Source: Nocardia sp. NBC_00403 (GTDB lineage: Bacteria > Actinomycetota > Actinomycetes > Mycobacteriales > Mycobacteriaceae). Taken from it: DNA of 64,000 nucleotides. Numbering within the stretch: position 1 is the stretch's first letter; the number at the start of each line of letters is the position of its first letter. Under the pieces are notes generated by a model. That model did no database searches, had not been told where the DNA came from, and saw only the letters and a list, made by a program, of their open reading frames with translations. Both the position numbers and the translations under genes were made by a program. Below are positions 1 through 9,070 of the stretch, one piece after another. The stretch covers positions 5,208,001 to 5,272,000 of the forward strand of contig NZ_CP107939.1 of assembly GCF_036046055.1 (NCBI RefSeq). The letters are read 5' to 3'.

Positions 1-6
1 GGCGGG

Positions 7-201
7 TCATAGCTTTGGTTGGCGTGAGCCGGTGAGGTCCATGTAGTCGGGCAGCATGCGCAGCACCTCGACGAGTCCGTAACTGCTGTAGCGATTGGCG
101 TCGTCGGTGTCGAGATGACCGATACGGACCGGTGTCGCGATCTGGATCTCGCGGGCCAACGGGTTGCACTGGCCGGGCGTTTCTGCCGAACGCACGCTCA
201 T
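7..201 (-). CDS. Small ORF overlapping the aftB stop codon
   Basis: This is a 64-codon ORF whose ATG (201-199) overlaps the aftB stop TGA in an ATGA junction, so translational coupling to aftB is possible. I recognise no family. The C-terminal part (residues 28-60, with the run YSSYGLVEVLRMLPDYMDL) looks protein-like and has no low-complexity bias. It could be a small conserved partner or chance coding at the end of the operon. Nothing shows membrane segments or a signal peptide. Confidence 0.3.
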   Translation of the reverse strand: MSVRSAETPGQCNPLAREIQIATPVRIGHLDTDDANRYSSYGLVEVLRMLPDYMDLTGSRQPKL

Positions 202-2156
202 GGCTCGCCTATGTCAAGTCGCAACCTCGATGCGTTAGGGTCGCTCCGGTCGACCACGTGGCACCGCTCGATCTCGTGCTCAGGCACCCGGTCGATGCGG
301 TACTTGGCGTATTCCACCGACTGCTGGATGTTGCGCCGGAATCGGTCGAAGGTGAGCGGGGCGCGGGTGGAGGCCAGCATATCCCGAGTTTCCGGGCAGC
401 TCAGGGCGGTTCGGATCCTGGTCACCCAGCCCTCGTCCAGGAACCATGGCATCCAGGGATGCTCGTCCGCCATGCCGGCGTCCACGACCACCCAGTCCGA
501 GTCGAGGTTCTTGTCATGGCCGATACGGGCATTTGGGAACCGGAAAGTGTGTGCGGCAAGCGGATACGACAGACCCATCGGATCGAGGACGCGGACATCG
601 AGGGGCATGTTCATGCCGATCATGCCGAGGTTCACGAAAAACACGGTATGCCCGGCGCTGCCATCCGGGATCGGTGTCGGAGGCGGGACGATGGTCCAGC
701 TCCAGGACGGCGAATTGATGAGCAGACCGCCGTTCGGGCTTCTTGCGATATCGCCGACCATGGCGCGCATACGCGGGTAGTCCAGGTAGTCCTCGGCGCG
801 GAGCGGGTGATCGTGGCCGGTGGTCTGGACGTAGTAGAGCCGCTCGTCTGCGATACCGGAGGTGCTGATCTTGCTGTCGGTCTCGATGGCGGTGGCGTTG
901 GCCGCGAACAGCGCCCAGCCCACGGTTCCGGCGAGAGCTACGGGCACGATCAGGGAGGCCCGGCCGGTGCGGCGCGGGTCCGCCTGCGCAGCCCAAGACT
1001 TCAGCGGCAGCACCATGACGGGCAGTAGCAGGCAGAACAGCTGCGGCAGCAGCATCCGGCCGTGCATGAAGTCGCCGCCGACACGGATCTCATAGACGGC
1101 CAACAGGACACCGCTGCCGAACATGAGTGCGACCACTGCGACCGGGGTCCGCAGCCACCCGCTGAGTCGGTGAATGCGTTCGCGCAGGGCCGGTTTCGCA
1201 TCGCGGTCGGACGCGATAGCGGCATGACCACCGATACGTCGGGACCGCACCGCCATCACCGCCGCCACACCCAGCACCACCAGCGGCACCCACAGCCAGT
1301 ACGGCCCAACCAGATTCCACAGGTAGACCAACCCCTGCCGCCATTTCGCGCCGCCCGCATCTTTGGCAACGGCCGTATTCGGGTACGGCAGACCGTAATA
1401 ACCCATGCGCCAGATCTGATAGGCGACGGGCGCCACGCCCGCCATCGCCACCATCAGTGCACGGAACATCCACGGCCGCATCCGGATCCCCGGCTGTGGC
1501 GCGCAGCAGATCATGAGCAGCGCCAGCGCGCCGACCAGCGTCATCTCCGGCCGGATCAGCGGCGCCAGACCTGCGACAAAGGACAGGCCGAAAATGCTTG
1601 CGAAACACACTGTTTCGGCGCGGCTCCAGCGGATCAGCCACCACCACAGCACCGCCAGCCAGCAGATGACCAGGCTGGACTCCAGTCCCGAGGTGGCATA
1701 GTCACGGGCCGGGGGCACCGCGATATAGACCAGAGCGCCTGCCGGAAGTAGTAATCGGGCACCGCCGCCATCCCACAACCGGGCCGCGCCCAGCATCGCG
1801 AAGACGATGGCCGCAACCGACAGCGTCAGCGCGATACCCAGCACCAGGTATTCCAGCCGCGCCTGCGTCAGCCAGCCGAAGAACCAGATGAGGTAGGTCC
1901 AGGCCGTACTGGTGTTGACTTCGACGCGCTCACCCGCATTGAAGACTGGGCCGTTGCCCGCCAGTAGGTTTCGCACCGTACGCAGCACGGTCAAGCCGTC
2001 GTCGGCGATCCAGCGCCGCTCCCAGCCGCCGATCGCGAAAAGCGCAGCGGTGAGCACAATTCCGCTGACGAGAGTCGTGCGAGATGGTCGCTGTGTCGCC
2101 GGCGCAACCGCAAGCTCTTCGCTCATCACCATGTCAGGCGAAATAGTCAGCGTCAC
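198..2156 (-). CDS. aftB: AftB-type terminal arabinofuranosyltransferase (ZomB family)
   Basis: The 652-residue polytopic membrane protein resembles mycobacterial AftB (Rv3805c, often named ZomB in automatic annotation). AftB adds the terminal beta-(1->2)-arabinofuranose to arabinogalactan from decaprenyl-phospho-arabinose, outside the plasma membrane. Seen here: an N-terminal TM segment followed by the GT-C loop around residues 45-75, with WIADDGLTVLRTVRNLL (carrying the acidic DD pair) and GERVEVNTSTAWTYL. About ten further hydrophobic segments follow, then a soluble C-terminal third ending in YRIDRVPEHEIERC. Length fits the family (about 630). The GTG start at 2156 directly follows the stop of a 47-codon ORF; ATGs at 2132 and 2126 are alternatives and none has a clear ribosome site. 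This gene marks a mycolata-type cell wall. Confidence 0.85.
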   Translation of the reverse strand: MTLTISPDMVMSEELAVAPATQRPSRTTLVSGIVLTAALFAIGGWERRWIADDGLTVLRTVRNLLAGNGPVFNAGERVEVNTSTAWTYLIWFFGWLTQARLEYLVLGIALTLSVAAIVFAMLGAARLWDGGGARLLLPAGALVYIAVPPARDYATSGLESSLVICWLAVLWWWLIRWSRAETVCFASIFGLSFVAGLAPLIRPEMTLVGALALLMICCAPQPGIRMRPWMFRALMVAMAGVAPVAYQIWRMGYYGLPYPNTAVAKDAGGAKWRQGLVYLWNLVGPYWLWVPLVVLGVAAVMAVRSRRIGGHAAIASDRDAKPALRERIHRLSGWLRTPVAVVALMFGSGVLLAVYEIRVGGDFMHGRMLLPQLFCLLLPVMVLPLKSWAAQADPRRTGRASLIVPVALAGTVGWALFAANATAIETDSKISTSGIADERLYYVQTTGHDHPLRAEDYLDYPRMRAMVGDIARSPNGGLLINSPSWSWTIVPPPTPIPDGSAGHTVFFVNLGMIGMNMPLDVRVLDPMGLSYPLAAHTFRFPNARIGHDKNLDSDWVVVDAGMADEHPWMPWFLDEGWVTRIRTALSCPETRDMLASTRAPLTFDRFRRNIQQSVEYAKYRIDRVPEHEIERCHVVDRSDPNASRLRLDIGEP

Positions 2157-2299
2157 CTAAGCGAACCGAACGCCGTGATGAGCAGGAACCACTGTGGACA
2201 GCCGGATACCGGCGACCATCCCCCCGGCTACCGCGCTCAGCGGGAAGCCGGAGGACACGAGACCGCCGCGCTGTCCGGGCTGCCCGGAAAGGTAACTCA
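2157..2299 (-). CDS. 47-residue ORF immediately upstream of aftB
   Basis: This short ORF starts at an ATG with a purine-rich site (GAGGGG, 7 nt before the start). Its TAG (2159-2157) is adjacent to the aftB GTG. The product has a glycine-rich, mildly hydrophobic centre (PLSAVAGGMVAGIRLSTVV) that could be one weak membrane segment. I recognise no family. It may be a leader or coupled small protein, or the upstream sequence of an aftB with a different start. Confidence 0.28.
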
Positions 2300-2859
2300 T
2301 GGATCTTCCCCTCATTGGTACGGGCGAACCATACCGTGCGATCCAACGAGGGGCCAAAATCTTGGGGTCAGCCATGCGGCCGGGCCGACGTCGAGGATCT
2401 CTTGCGCACAAGCACTTTCAGAGCAGAGCGCCGAGCCTGCACCAGCCGGCCGACTACGGTCGCGGGCCCATCGGCGAGCATCCTGGGCGGCTTCCTCATT
2501 GGACGCGCGCTTGGGCGTATTCGGGGGTACTGCCGTCCCAGCGTAATGCCGAAAGCGGTTGCCTGCTCGTGGGAATCCCACGTCGGAAGAATCCGCCTCG
2601 AGAGCGGTCTCTGCGGTTTGGTACACGACTCGCGGCCTGCCTGAACCGGACACGGCACCCGGACTCTCAAAAAAACTGACTGATCGATTCCCGTACCTGG
2701 CATAGATACCCTCACCGCGCTTCTTCGGCATTTCTGCCCGAATGGTACCGACCGATTGACGTAGTCCACTACCCCAGCTGTTGACCCAGCCGCGCAGTAA
2801 CGTCTGCCACACGTTCGTTCCGGCACCGCCGGGGAAATGTCAAGAAAGGTCATAGGAAA
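2300..2859. other. Non-coding stretch before the lectin-like gene
   Basis: Several overlapping open frames exist on both strands, as is usual in GC-rich DNA, but none has recognisable domain content or a good start. The stretch presumably holds the promoters of aftB (leftward) and the lectin-like gene (rightward). Before the latter, an AGGAAA directly precedes the ATG at 2860. Confidence 0.4.
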
Positions 2860-4134
2860 ATGACGAGAACAATTCAGCTGCACACGATTCGCTGCCTGGA
2901 AGAAGTAAACGAAGATTCTGCCTCAGAAGAAATATATGTACTCATTTCAGCCGTGGACATGCGACCATCGAACTTTCCGGTTCCGGTTCCGCCGGTGCCG
3001 AATTTCGAAGTATTTCGCTATGGCATTTTCAAGGATTTCGACGCTGGCGAGGTACGCACCGTAAACGATCCTCCCTGCTGGGGGCCCAGCAGAACACCGC
3101 TGGAGATTGCAAGTCCGGACCATGCGGCAATCGTCGTCTCGGTAATGGAACAAGACAATGGTTCCCCGGAGCAATACCAGGCGCTTGTCCGAACCACGAT
3201 TCCTCTGTCTCTCGCCGCGTCGCTGGGTGAAAGGAATCAGGCTGTCAGGGCGACCCGTTTAACCGACACTATTCGTGACAATCTGAACGGCATCGACCTG
3301 CCCATACCGTTCGCCCTTGATGATGATCACATCGGAACGCAGCAATTGATTCTCGACCGCTCGGACATCTTCGTTCAGGGTGCCGAAAACAAGGTGATGA
3401 TTTTCGACACCTTGGAAGGAAGGTACGAACTGGTCTTCCGGGTGGCGGGCGAGACGGGCTGGTCGGATTGGGAGAGTCTGGGCGGCGGCATCACCACCGC
3501 GCCGACCCCGGTTTCATGGGGGCCGGGTCACCTTGACGTCTTCGCACGTGGCGGTGACAACGCGCTTTGGCACAAATGGTGGACCGGCAAGACCTGGTCG
3601 GGTTGGGAGAGTCTGGGCGGCGGCATCACCACCGCGCCGACCCCGGTTTCATGGGGGCCGGGTCACCTTGACGTCTTCGCACGTGGCGGTGACAACGCGC
3701 TTTGGCACAAATGGTGGACCGGCAAGACCTGGTCGGGTTGGGAGAGTCTGGGCGGCGGCATCACCGACACGCCCGCCCCGGTCTCGTGGGGGCCGGGTCA
3801 TCTTGATGTCTTCGCACGTGGCGGTGACAACGCGCTTTGGCACAAATGGTGGACCGGCAAGACCTGGTCGGGTTGGGAGAGTCTGGGCGGCGGCATCACC
3901 GACACGCCCGCCCCGGTCTCGTGGGGGCCGGGTCATCTTGATGTCTTCGCACGTGGCGGTGACAACGCGCTTTGGCACAAATGGTGGACCGGCAAGACCT
4001 GGTCGGGTTGGGAGAGTCTGGAAGGCACCATCACCACCGCGCCCGCCCCGGTCTCGTGGGGGCCGGATCATCTCGACGTCTTCGCACGTGGCGGCGACAA
4101 CGCACTCTGGCATCGGTTTTGGAGGGGGCTCTAG
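2860..4134 (+). CDS. Lectin-like tandem-repeat protein (PLL/DUF346-type propeller)
   Basis: The 424-residue protein has two parts. Residues 1-190 form an unassigned, probably beta-rich domain without signal peptide or TM segment; it opens with [15 protein letters not shown]. From about residue 200 come five blades with a period of exactly 45 residues, each containing [20 protein letters not shown] or a close variant, the signature of DUF346/PLL-like lectin beta-propellers. Members bind fucose or other sugars (Photorhabdus PLL family). The ATG has AGGAAA just upstream. Four blade junctions are almost identical at DNA level, so the array expanded recently or is homogenised. With no secretion signal, export would need a non-classical route, or the protein acts in the cytosol. 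The role (adhesion, defence or toxin delivery) is unknown. Confidence 0.7.
   Translation: MTRTIQLHTIRCLEEVNEDSASEEIYVLISAVDMRPSNFPVPVPPVPNFEVFRYGIFKDFDAGEVRTVNDPPCWGPSRTPLEIASPDHAAIVVSVMEQDNGSPEQYQALVRTTIPLSLAASLGERNQAVRATRLTDTIRDNLNGIDLPIPFALDDDHIGTQQLILDRSDIFVQGAENKVMIFDTLEGRYELVFRVAGETGWSDWESLGGGITTAPTPVSWGPGHLDVFARGGDNALWHKWWTGKTWSGWESLGGGITTAPTPVSWGPGHLDVFARGGDNALWHKWWTGKTWSGWESLGGGITDTPAPVSWGPGHLDVFARGGDNALWHKWWTGKTWSGWESLGGGITDTPAPVSWGPGHLDVFARGGDNALWHKWWTGKTWSGWESLEGTITTAPAPVSWGPDHLDVFARGGDNALWHRFWRGL
3466..4134 (+). repeat. 135-bp in-frame tandem repeat array in the lectin-like gene
   Basis: The boundary GGAGAGTCTG ends at 3480, 3615, 3750, 3885 and 4020, always 135 bp apart. Units 1-2 share TTAPTP and units 3-4 share TDTPAP variants of the inter-blade loop, so pairs were duplicated. 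The last unit diverges at its 3' end (HRFWRGL then stop). Confidence 0.93.
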
Positions 4135-4136
4135 TA

Positions 4137-4744
4137 GGACTTTGTTGGGTGGGGAAGGTGTGGTGGCAGAGTGGGCAGGTGCCGATCCAGATGGCAAGGG
4201 CGCGTTGGATTATGCGCAGGATGCCGTAGAGGGTCAGTCCTGCCCGCTGGCTTTTGGGGTGTAGAGCCCGAGGGTGGTGAGGAACAGGTGGGCGGCGGTG
4301 ACGAGGGTGGCGTGGTGGTGCCAGCCGAGCCAGGATCGGCCTTCGAAGTGGTCCAGGCCGAGGGCGTGTTTGAGTTCCCCGTAGTCGTGTTCGATGCGCC
4401 AGCGGATCTTCGCCAGCCGGACGAGTGCTTCGATGGGGGTGTCGGTGGGGAGGGTGGAGATCCAGTAGTTGGTGGGTGGGTGCGCCGGCGGGCCATTCGG
4501 CGATCAGCCAGGCCTGGGGCAGGGTGCCGTCGCAGGCGCGGGTTATGGTGCGGTTGGCTGGGCGCACCCGGATCGCGGTGAAGCGGGAACGCATCTCGGC
4601 CGCCGGGTTGGCGGGGCCGGTCTTGGTGCCCTGGCGCCAGGTCACCTCGGACAGCGCTGTTTCTCCGGCGGTCAGGGCGAGGTCTTTGCATGTGGTCGGT
4701 GCGTCTGGGTAGATCTGGAACCTGCTGATCGCCGCCAAGGTCAT
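4137..4744 (-). pseudogene. IS701-like DDE transposase, C-terminal remnant
   Basis: Read leftwards, the first frame gives SEVTWRQGTKTGPANPAAEM and ITRACDGTLPQAWLIAEWP. Near 4480 the reading shifts to PTNYWISTLPTDTPIEAL, IRWRIEHDYGELKHALGLDH and FEGRSWLGWHHHATLV. It then shifts back to LTLYGILRIIQRALAIWIGTC. These are the conserved C-terminal blocks of IS701-like transposases, including the YREL-like E block. The N-terminal half is absent and two frameshifts disable the rest. Its left edge lies within a few bases of the lectin gene stop, so this insertion probably set the present 3' flank of that gene. No terminal repeats could be defined. Confidence 0.7.
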
Positions 4745-5102
4745 CTAGACCTCGGTATGTTCCGGCCGGGCCGCACCGACCGGAACATGCCGAAATGACT
4801 CGTCGCCACGTGTTCTCGACCGCGGACCATCTCGGCCACAAGCCCTCACCGATCTCCATGCAGCCGATAAGGTCACGCACTCATCGGCTACCGGGTGTTC
4901 GAGTTTGTCCGGTTATGGCCTGACCGATGGACATCTGCTCCCTCTGCACGGAAGCGATTGATCAGTGATGAGCCGTTGCGATGAGGCATCGCAGTGCGGC
5001 ATGGGCGGGTGGGGACCATGTGCGTTTGCCGCCGGGGCGGCCGTGGGCGCCGGCGTCTGCTTGACATGCGTGGCTGACGGTCCCGGCGGGTGGCTCCGGT
5101 AG
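4745..5102. other. No gene recognised
   Basis: This is the gap between the IS701-like remnant and the acetyltransferase remnant. No domain-bearing frame, RNA gene or repeat was recognised. Confidence 0.4.
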
Positions 5103-5384
5103 GTCGCGACGCGCGAAAGTCGGTACACGGGATTTCTGGCGGGGCGGGCCGCCGAGGGGCACATCGGCATCGTCGGCGTCGTTCAACCTGGCACGGGGAC
5201 GGGGACAACACTGGTCGCGCACTTCGCGGAGCATGCTCGCCGAGCCGGTGCTGAACAGCTGACGATCGCGTTGGACGGCGAGACGGCCGCACGCTGGAAA
5301 CGTCGAAAATTCCTCGAGGGGGCTGGGTTTCAGGCACAAGGCCGTGGCGCGATTCACTTCGCCCGGTTGCTGGCTGCCGGCTAG
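5103..5384 (+). pseudogene. GNAT-like acetyltransferase, C-terminal remnant
   Basis: An open frame of 93 codons (possible GTG at 5103, stop TAG 5382-5384) reads GHIGIVGVVQPGTGTGTTLV, then an alpha-helical AHFAEHARRAGAEQLTIAL, and ends WKRRKFLEGAGFQAQGRG. This matches the second half of a GNAT fold: acetyl-CoA loop with glycines, helix, beta strand, and the GF segment near the end. No N-terminal half is found in any frame upstream. It is a decayed fragment rather than a working enzyme. Assignment is by motif feel only. Confidence 0.42.
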
Positions 5385-6324
5385 CGACCCGTAGCCGTTC
5401 GAGCGCAGTGGGCGATGTGTCGCACGCATCGCGCGCGGACAGTCGAGTGGGTCTCGCGCGGCAGTGCTCACGGTCCGTGAGTGATATGCCCGCCCAGCGC
5501 GCGGGCACCGTACGTCGCGCTCGACCTGATTCCGGACGTAACGTGCGCGCTCGCCGGACAGCGACAAACCGATCGAGCCGCGCGCGAGGCCGCTCTTGCG
5601 TTCGACTATGACCACAGTGGCGCACGGTTTGGAGCGACTGGTGTGCTCAGTGGGCGCGTGGTGCGTGGCCGGAACGCGCGCGCCACGCACGACAGTGTCC
5701 TCGTCCTCGGCCATGAGAACTTGGCCATGACGGCGACAATGCGTCAATCTGGAGTTCGCTGAGCTCGCCGGCGTCGGGTCATCGACGGTGCATGTACGCG
5801 AAGGTCGCGGACTGAGCGCCTTGTGCAGCGACTCGGCGCACCACTGGCAGCGCGGTCTCATCAAATTCCGGGTGCTCGATCTCGGACTCAGGCGGGTGTC
5901 GCCGCATCGTTGCGCCAGCATCCGCAGCGACTTCTTTGTCGCTCAGGTCCGACAGAAGGGATTGATCACTCTGCAGTGTTGAGGATCAAGATCCGATCTG
6001 CAGTGCTTGTTCAGTCTGTGCGAGCGAAGTTCATGGTTCTCTCCGTTCTTGTGTCGGTCCCACCACTCTCGCTGCGCGCCAGGCGAGCACGGCGAGTAGT
6101 GCGGTACCCCATTTGAAGGGCACCTCAGCACGCGCAAGCCCAGAGATTCGCCACGAATCCGCTCCGTCGCATCAGCCGGTTGCTCGCGCTGGTCTCCGCC
6201 ATCTCGGACCGGGTGGTTCCCCATGGATCGTGCGGTGCGGTGTCGCTGCAGGGATCCGAAGGCCGATTGGGGTAGCCGACTGCGTCTTCGACCGCTGTTG
6301 TCCAGGCCAACACTCGAACCCGAC
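5385..6324. other. Long stretch without a supported gene
   Basis: This stretch of about 940 bp is rich in CGCGCG tracts. Open frames run on both strands, but none shows a family signature, a credible start or consistent third-position GC. It is probably decayed accessory DNA. Confidence 0.4.
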
Positions 6325-6720
6325 CGGCACTCGTCGGCTACCAGTACTGGGGCCGTCGCGGCGCTGCCTGGCATTGCATCGGCGGCAGATGTGACGCCGG
6401 ACTTGATCAGGGGCAGGGGGCGGGTGACGGTGACCGTCACCTCCACCGCACCCGGGCCGCTGACCTGCAACGTCAATATCAACGGCAAGTCCAGGCGTCG
6501 TTCCCGGTCGTGACCGGCGGAAAGAACAGCACCGTGATCGCACAGGTTCCCCCTGGGACGGCCACCGTGCAAGTGTCATGTGGCGCCGCGCTGGATGTGA
6601 CGCACTCGGTGCCGATCGACTTGGCGAACGCGGCGTTGGACGATGTCGACTCGGTGTTCATCAGCGCGGGCAGCAGCGCGTTGGCCACCGACCCGGCACT
6701 GAGGCGACCCTGCCATTCCA
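6325..6720 (+). pseudogene. Frameshifted small secreted protein remnant
   Basis: One frame reads TGAVAALPGIASAADVTPDL, the end of a Sec signal peptide with an Ala-X-Ala cleavage site, then GRVTVTVTSTAPGPLTCNVN. Near 6490 the reading shifts to ASFPVVTGGKNSTVIAQVPP followed by GTATVQVSCGAALDVTHSVP. The two cysteine-containing beta-strand segments suit a small exported beta-sandwich protein, as in many actinobacterial secreted proteins of unknown function. The start of the signal peptide is not in frame, and an IS3 element begins about 65 bp downstream. It is therefore a pseudogene; its original family is unknown. Confidence 0.45.
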
Positions 6721-6829
6721 TTACAGGTCGGAAGTCCAGGCGGCGCGACCACGGCCGCGCCGCCTGGATGCCAGCAGGTGAATCCCCCCGGTGAGTCCGG
6801 GGACTTCATCTTCTGTGAAGGATGGAGCT

Positions 6830-7150
6830 GTGTCGTCGAGGAAGAAGTACCCGGCCGAGCTGCGTGAGCGGGCCGTGCGGATGTATGCCGAGGTTCGGGA
6901 GCAGCACGAGTCGGAATGGGCGGCTATGCGTGCGGTCGCCGAGCTGCTGGGTGTCGGGACACCGGAAACGGTCCGCAAATGGGTGCGGCAAGGCCAAATC
7001 GACACCGGTGCCCGCCCGGGCATCACCACCGACGAGTCCGCCGAGTTGAAACGACTGCGGCGGGAGAACGCAGAACTCAAGCGCGCCAACGCAATTCTGA
7101 AATCTGCGTCGATTTTCTTCGCGGCCGAACTGGACCGGCCACAGCGCTGA
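6830..7150 (+). CDS. IS3-family transposase OrfA
   Basis: OrfA (106 residues) is the helix-turn-helix protein that recognises the IS ends. Visible are the N-terminal RKKYPAELRERAVRMYAEV, the HTH region with LLGVGTPETVRKWVRQ, and a leucine-zipper-like C-terminus (LKRLRRENAELKRANAIL). The GTG at 6830 follows GAAGGATGGAG; this start places SSRKKYP at the N-terminus as in relatives. The frame ends at 7150 just after the shift site, so most product is OrfA and a minority is the OrfAB transposase. Confidence 0.87.
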   Translation: MSSRKKYPAELRERAVRMYAEVREQHESEWAAMRAVAELLGVGTPETVRKWVRQGQIDTGARPGITTDESAELKRLRRENAELKRANAILKSASIFFAAELDRPQR

Positions 7151-8094
7151 CCGTCAAATACATCAGCGAATATCAGGGCCATCGTGAGAACGGTGGCCTG
7201 CGATGGGGTGTCGAGTCGATCTGCGCCGTGCTCACCGAGTTAGGCGTCGAAATCGCCCCATCGACCTATTACGAACACCGCAACCGGATCCCGACCGCAC
7301 GGGAGCAGCGCGACGAGGAACTGAAAGTAGAGATCACACGGGTGCACACGCAGAACTACGGTGTCTACGGCGCGAGAAAGGTGTGGCTGCAACTCAATCG
7401 GGAACGGATCCGGGTCGCCCGCTGCACCGTGGAGCGGTTGATGCGCGAGCTGGGACTGCGTGGGGCGGTGCGGGGGCGGGTCAAACGCACCACGATCGCC
7501 GATCCGGCCGCGCCGCGGCCGGCGGATCTGGTGCAACGAAGATTCGCGCCCACGGCACCGAATCGGTTGTGGGTGGCCGACATAACCTATGTCCGGACGT
7601 GGTCGGGGTGGGTGTATGTCGCGTTCGTTGTCGATGCCTATGCCCGACGCATCCTGGGCTGGCGCACCGGAACGTCGATGACCACCGCATTGGTGCTCGA
7701 CGCGATCGAGCACGCCATCTGGACGCGCGAACGCGACGGCTGGGATGTGAAAGATGTTGTGCACCATACGGATAGGGGGTCGCGATACGCATCTATTGCG
7801 CTCAGTGAACGACTCGCCGACGCCGGGATCCACCCCTCGGTCGGAGCGGTCGGATCCTCCTATGACAACGCGCTCGCCGAGACGATCAACGGTCTCTATA
7901 AGACCGAACTGATCAAACCACGCGGCCCCTGGCGCACGGTCGATCACGTCGAGTTGGCCACCGCCGAATGGGTGGATTGGTTCAATCACCGGCGGCTCTA
8001 TCAACACTGCGGTGACATGCCGCCTGCCGCGATGGAGACCGCCTACTACTGTCAACAACCAGCCCAGCAAACCGCTGAGCTGTCACACCCGTAA
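7111..8094 (+). CDS. IS3-family transposase OrfB (by -1 frameshift)
   Basis: This is the catalytic DDE integrase half of the IS3 transposase, expressed as a fusion with OrfA through the GATTTTC slip at 7111-7117. The first Asp lies in NRLWVADITYVRTW, the second in VHHTDRGSRYASI and the Glu in SSYDNALAETINGLYKTEL. An HTH_21-like segment (YGVYGARKVWLQLNRE) precedes the core. The frame is intact to the TAA at 8092-8094, so the element may still be active. Confidence 0.87.
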   Translation, partial: DFLRGRTGPATALTVKYISEYQGHRENGGLRWGVESICAVLTELGVEIAPSTYYEHRNRIPTAREQRDEELKVEITRVHTQNYGVYGARKVWLQLNRERIRVARCTVERLMRELGLRGAVRGRVKRTTIADPAAPRPADLVQRRFAPTAPNRLWVADITYVRTWSGWVYVAFVVDAYARRILGWRTGTSMTTALVLDAIEHAIWTRERDGWDVKDVVHHTDRGSRYASIALSERLADAGIHPSVGAVGSSYDNALAETINGLYKTELIKPRGPWRTVDHVELATAEWVDWFNHRRLYQHCGDMPPAAMETAYYCQQPAQQTAELSHP

Positions 8095-8162
8095 GTCTCC
8101 GGACTCGCCGGGGCGGTTCAGGCTGCGCACGGGGTTCTGGGGGACAGATCAGCGAGAGGGTT

Positions 8163-8529
8163 CTAGGTGGAGTCGGCTCGGCGGCGAGATCGGTGATGGG
8201 CCGTCGAGGTGATGGCACGCTGGGAAGGCGGCAGGGTGCGCTCAGCTGATGCGCTGTCGGCGCAGTCGCAGTCGGGGAAGCCGGATTCGCACTCGAAGCA
8301 CCAGCCGCATGTGCCGCAGTGTCGGCTCGTGCGGTTCGCCTCGAGTGCTCCGCAGTACCAGCACACGTATCGGCGGGGTTGTGTCGGCCAGCGCACGGAG
8401 ATCGGGAGGTGGGATCGCCGGCGGAAGCGCATCTGCCCTGCGTCAGGGGCGGTCCAGCCGATGTCGCCATCCGGTCCTGCGATGAAACCCGTCCAGCGAC
8501 ACGCTCATCGAGTAGATCACCGGCAGCAT
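8163..8529 (-). pseudogene. DHFR/RibD-like start fused out of frame to a zinc-ribbon tail
   Basis: An ATG at 8529 with a good site (GGAGGG) begins MLPVIYSMSVSLDGF, the N-terminus of RibD-C/dihydrofolate-reductase-like proteins. After a one-base shift the next frame continues IAGPDGDIGWTAPDAGQMRF, then changes character to YVCWYCGALEANR and HCGTCGWCFECESGFPDC, with CxxC pairs typical of a zinc ribbon. The reductase core is missing. The Cys-rich part (ATG at 8432) could still be made as an 89-residue protein. It is most likely a scar joining two genes. Confidence 0.4.
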
Positions 8530-8593
8530 CGAGCCCTCCTCGGCGACTGGGCGGTGCGTTCGAGTAGGTCGAGGGCGTCGTTGAGGCCTTCGG

Positions 8594-8935
8594 TCATATA
8601 GTGGCGCAACGCATCGTGATCCGCCACGTTGCCGTATCGGACCAGATGCGCGGGACCGCAAGCGTGCTCATCGGCAGAAGCCGACGTTCATGACCGCTCG
8701 GTAGGCGGCTACTTCGAGACTGGCGGCAGGACCGGTGCTCGGCCAAGTTCTGGTCCAGGTGCCCGGCGAGATGCTCGATACACCGGGCTGTCGGCGACCG
8801 CGGCGGACCCCGCTCGGTGTAGAACCGCAACATCAACCCGAACCCGAGCTTCGCCGCACCACGCTTGGACGCGACCAGCCCCAACTCCTCGCCGACAAGC
8901 GTCCACCGATCGATCAGCTCATCCTTGTCAAGCCC
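8594..8935 (-). pseudogene. Tn3-type transposase N-terminal (DUF4158-like) remnant
   Basis: The minus strand reads DELIDRWTLVGEELGLVASK then RGAAKLGFGLMLRFYTERG, the opening of actinobacterial Tn3-family transposases. The similarity stops after about 45 residues; what follows is out of register. A nearby frame ends HDALRHYMTEGLNDALDLLE, possibly another piece. Only a stub of a roughly 1000-residue transposase is left. No 38-bp Tn3 ends were found. Confidence 0.5.
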
Positions 8936-9070
8936 CCCTCATCACGCGGCAAACTACACCCGCCACCACCGTTACCAGGCAGTTGCGCCTCATGTACCAG
9001 ATGACACGGTTCTTGCCGGCACCTGGTTCTGATCGCGACTCTGGGCAGCAGTTGGTCGTGAATCTCGACA

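Larger units (their letters stand above)
6786..8113 (+). mobile_element. IS3-family insertion sequence, apparently complete
   Basis: Imperfect inverted terminal repeats of about 21 bp bound the element: left 6786-6806 (contains GAGTCCGGGGACTT) and right 8093-8113 (contains AAGTCTCCGGACTC). The right repeat overlaps the orfB stop codon, as is common in IS3. Two overlapping frames encode OrfA and OrfB with a -1 slippery site at 7111-7117. No target duplication could be seen with confidence. It landed beside a secreted-protein remnant. Confidence 0.85.

Noticed and set aside
132..1028. Long plus-strand open frame opposite aftB
   Set aside because: Antisense shadow of the aftB reading frame; Arg/His/Gly-rich product with no domain, no ribosome site.
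8209..8601. Plus-strand frame opposite the DHFR/zinc-ribbon scar
   Set aside because: Antisense shadow; the minus strand carries the CxxC pairs and the RibD-like N-terminus with a ribosome site.
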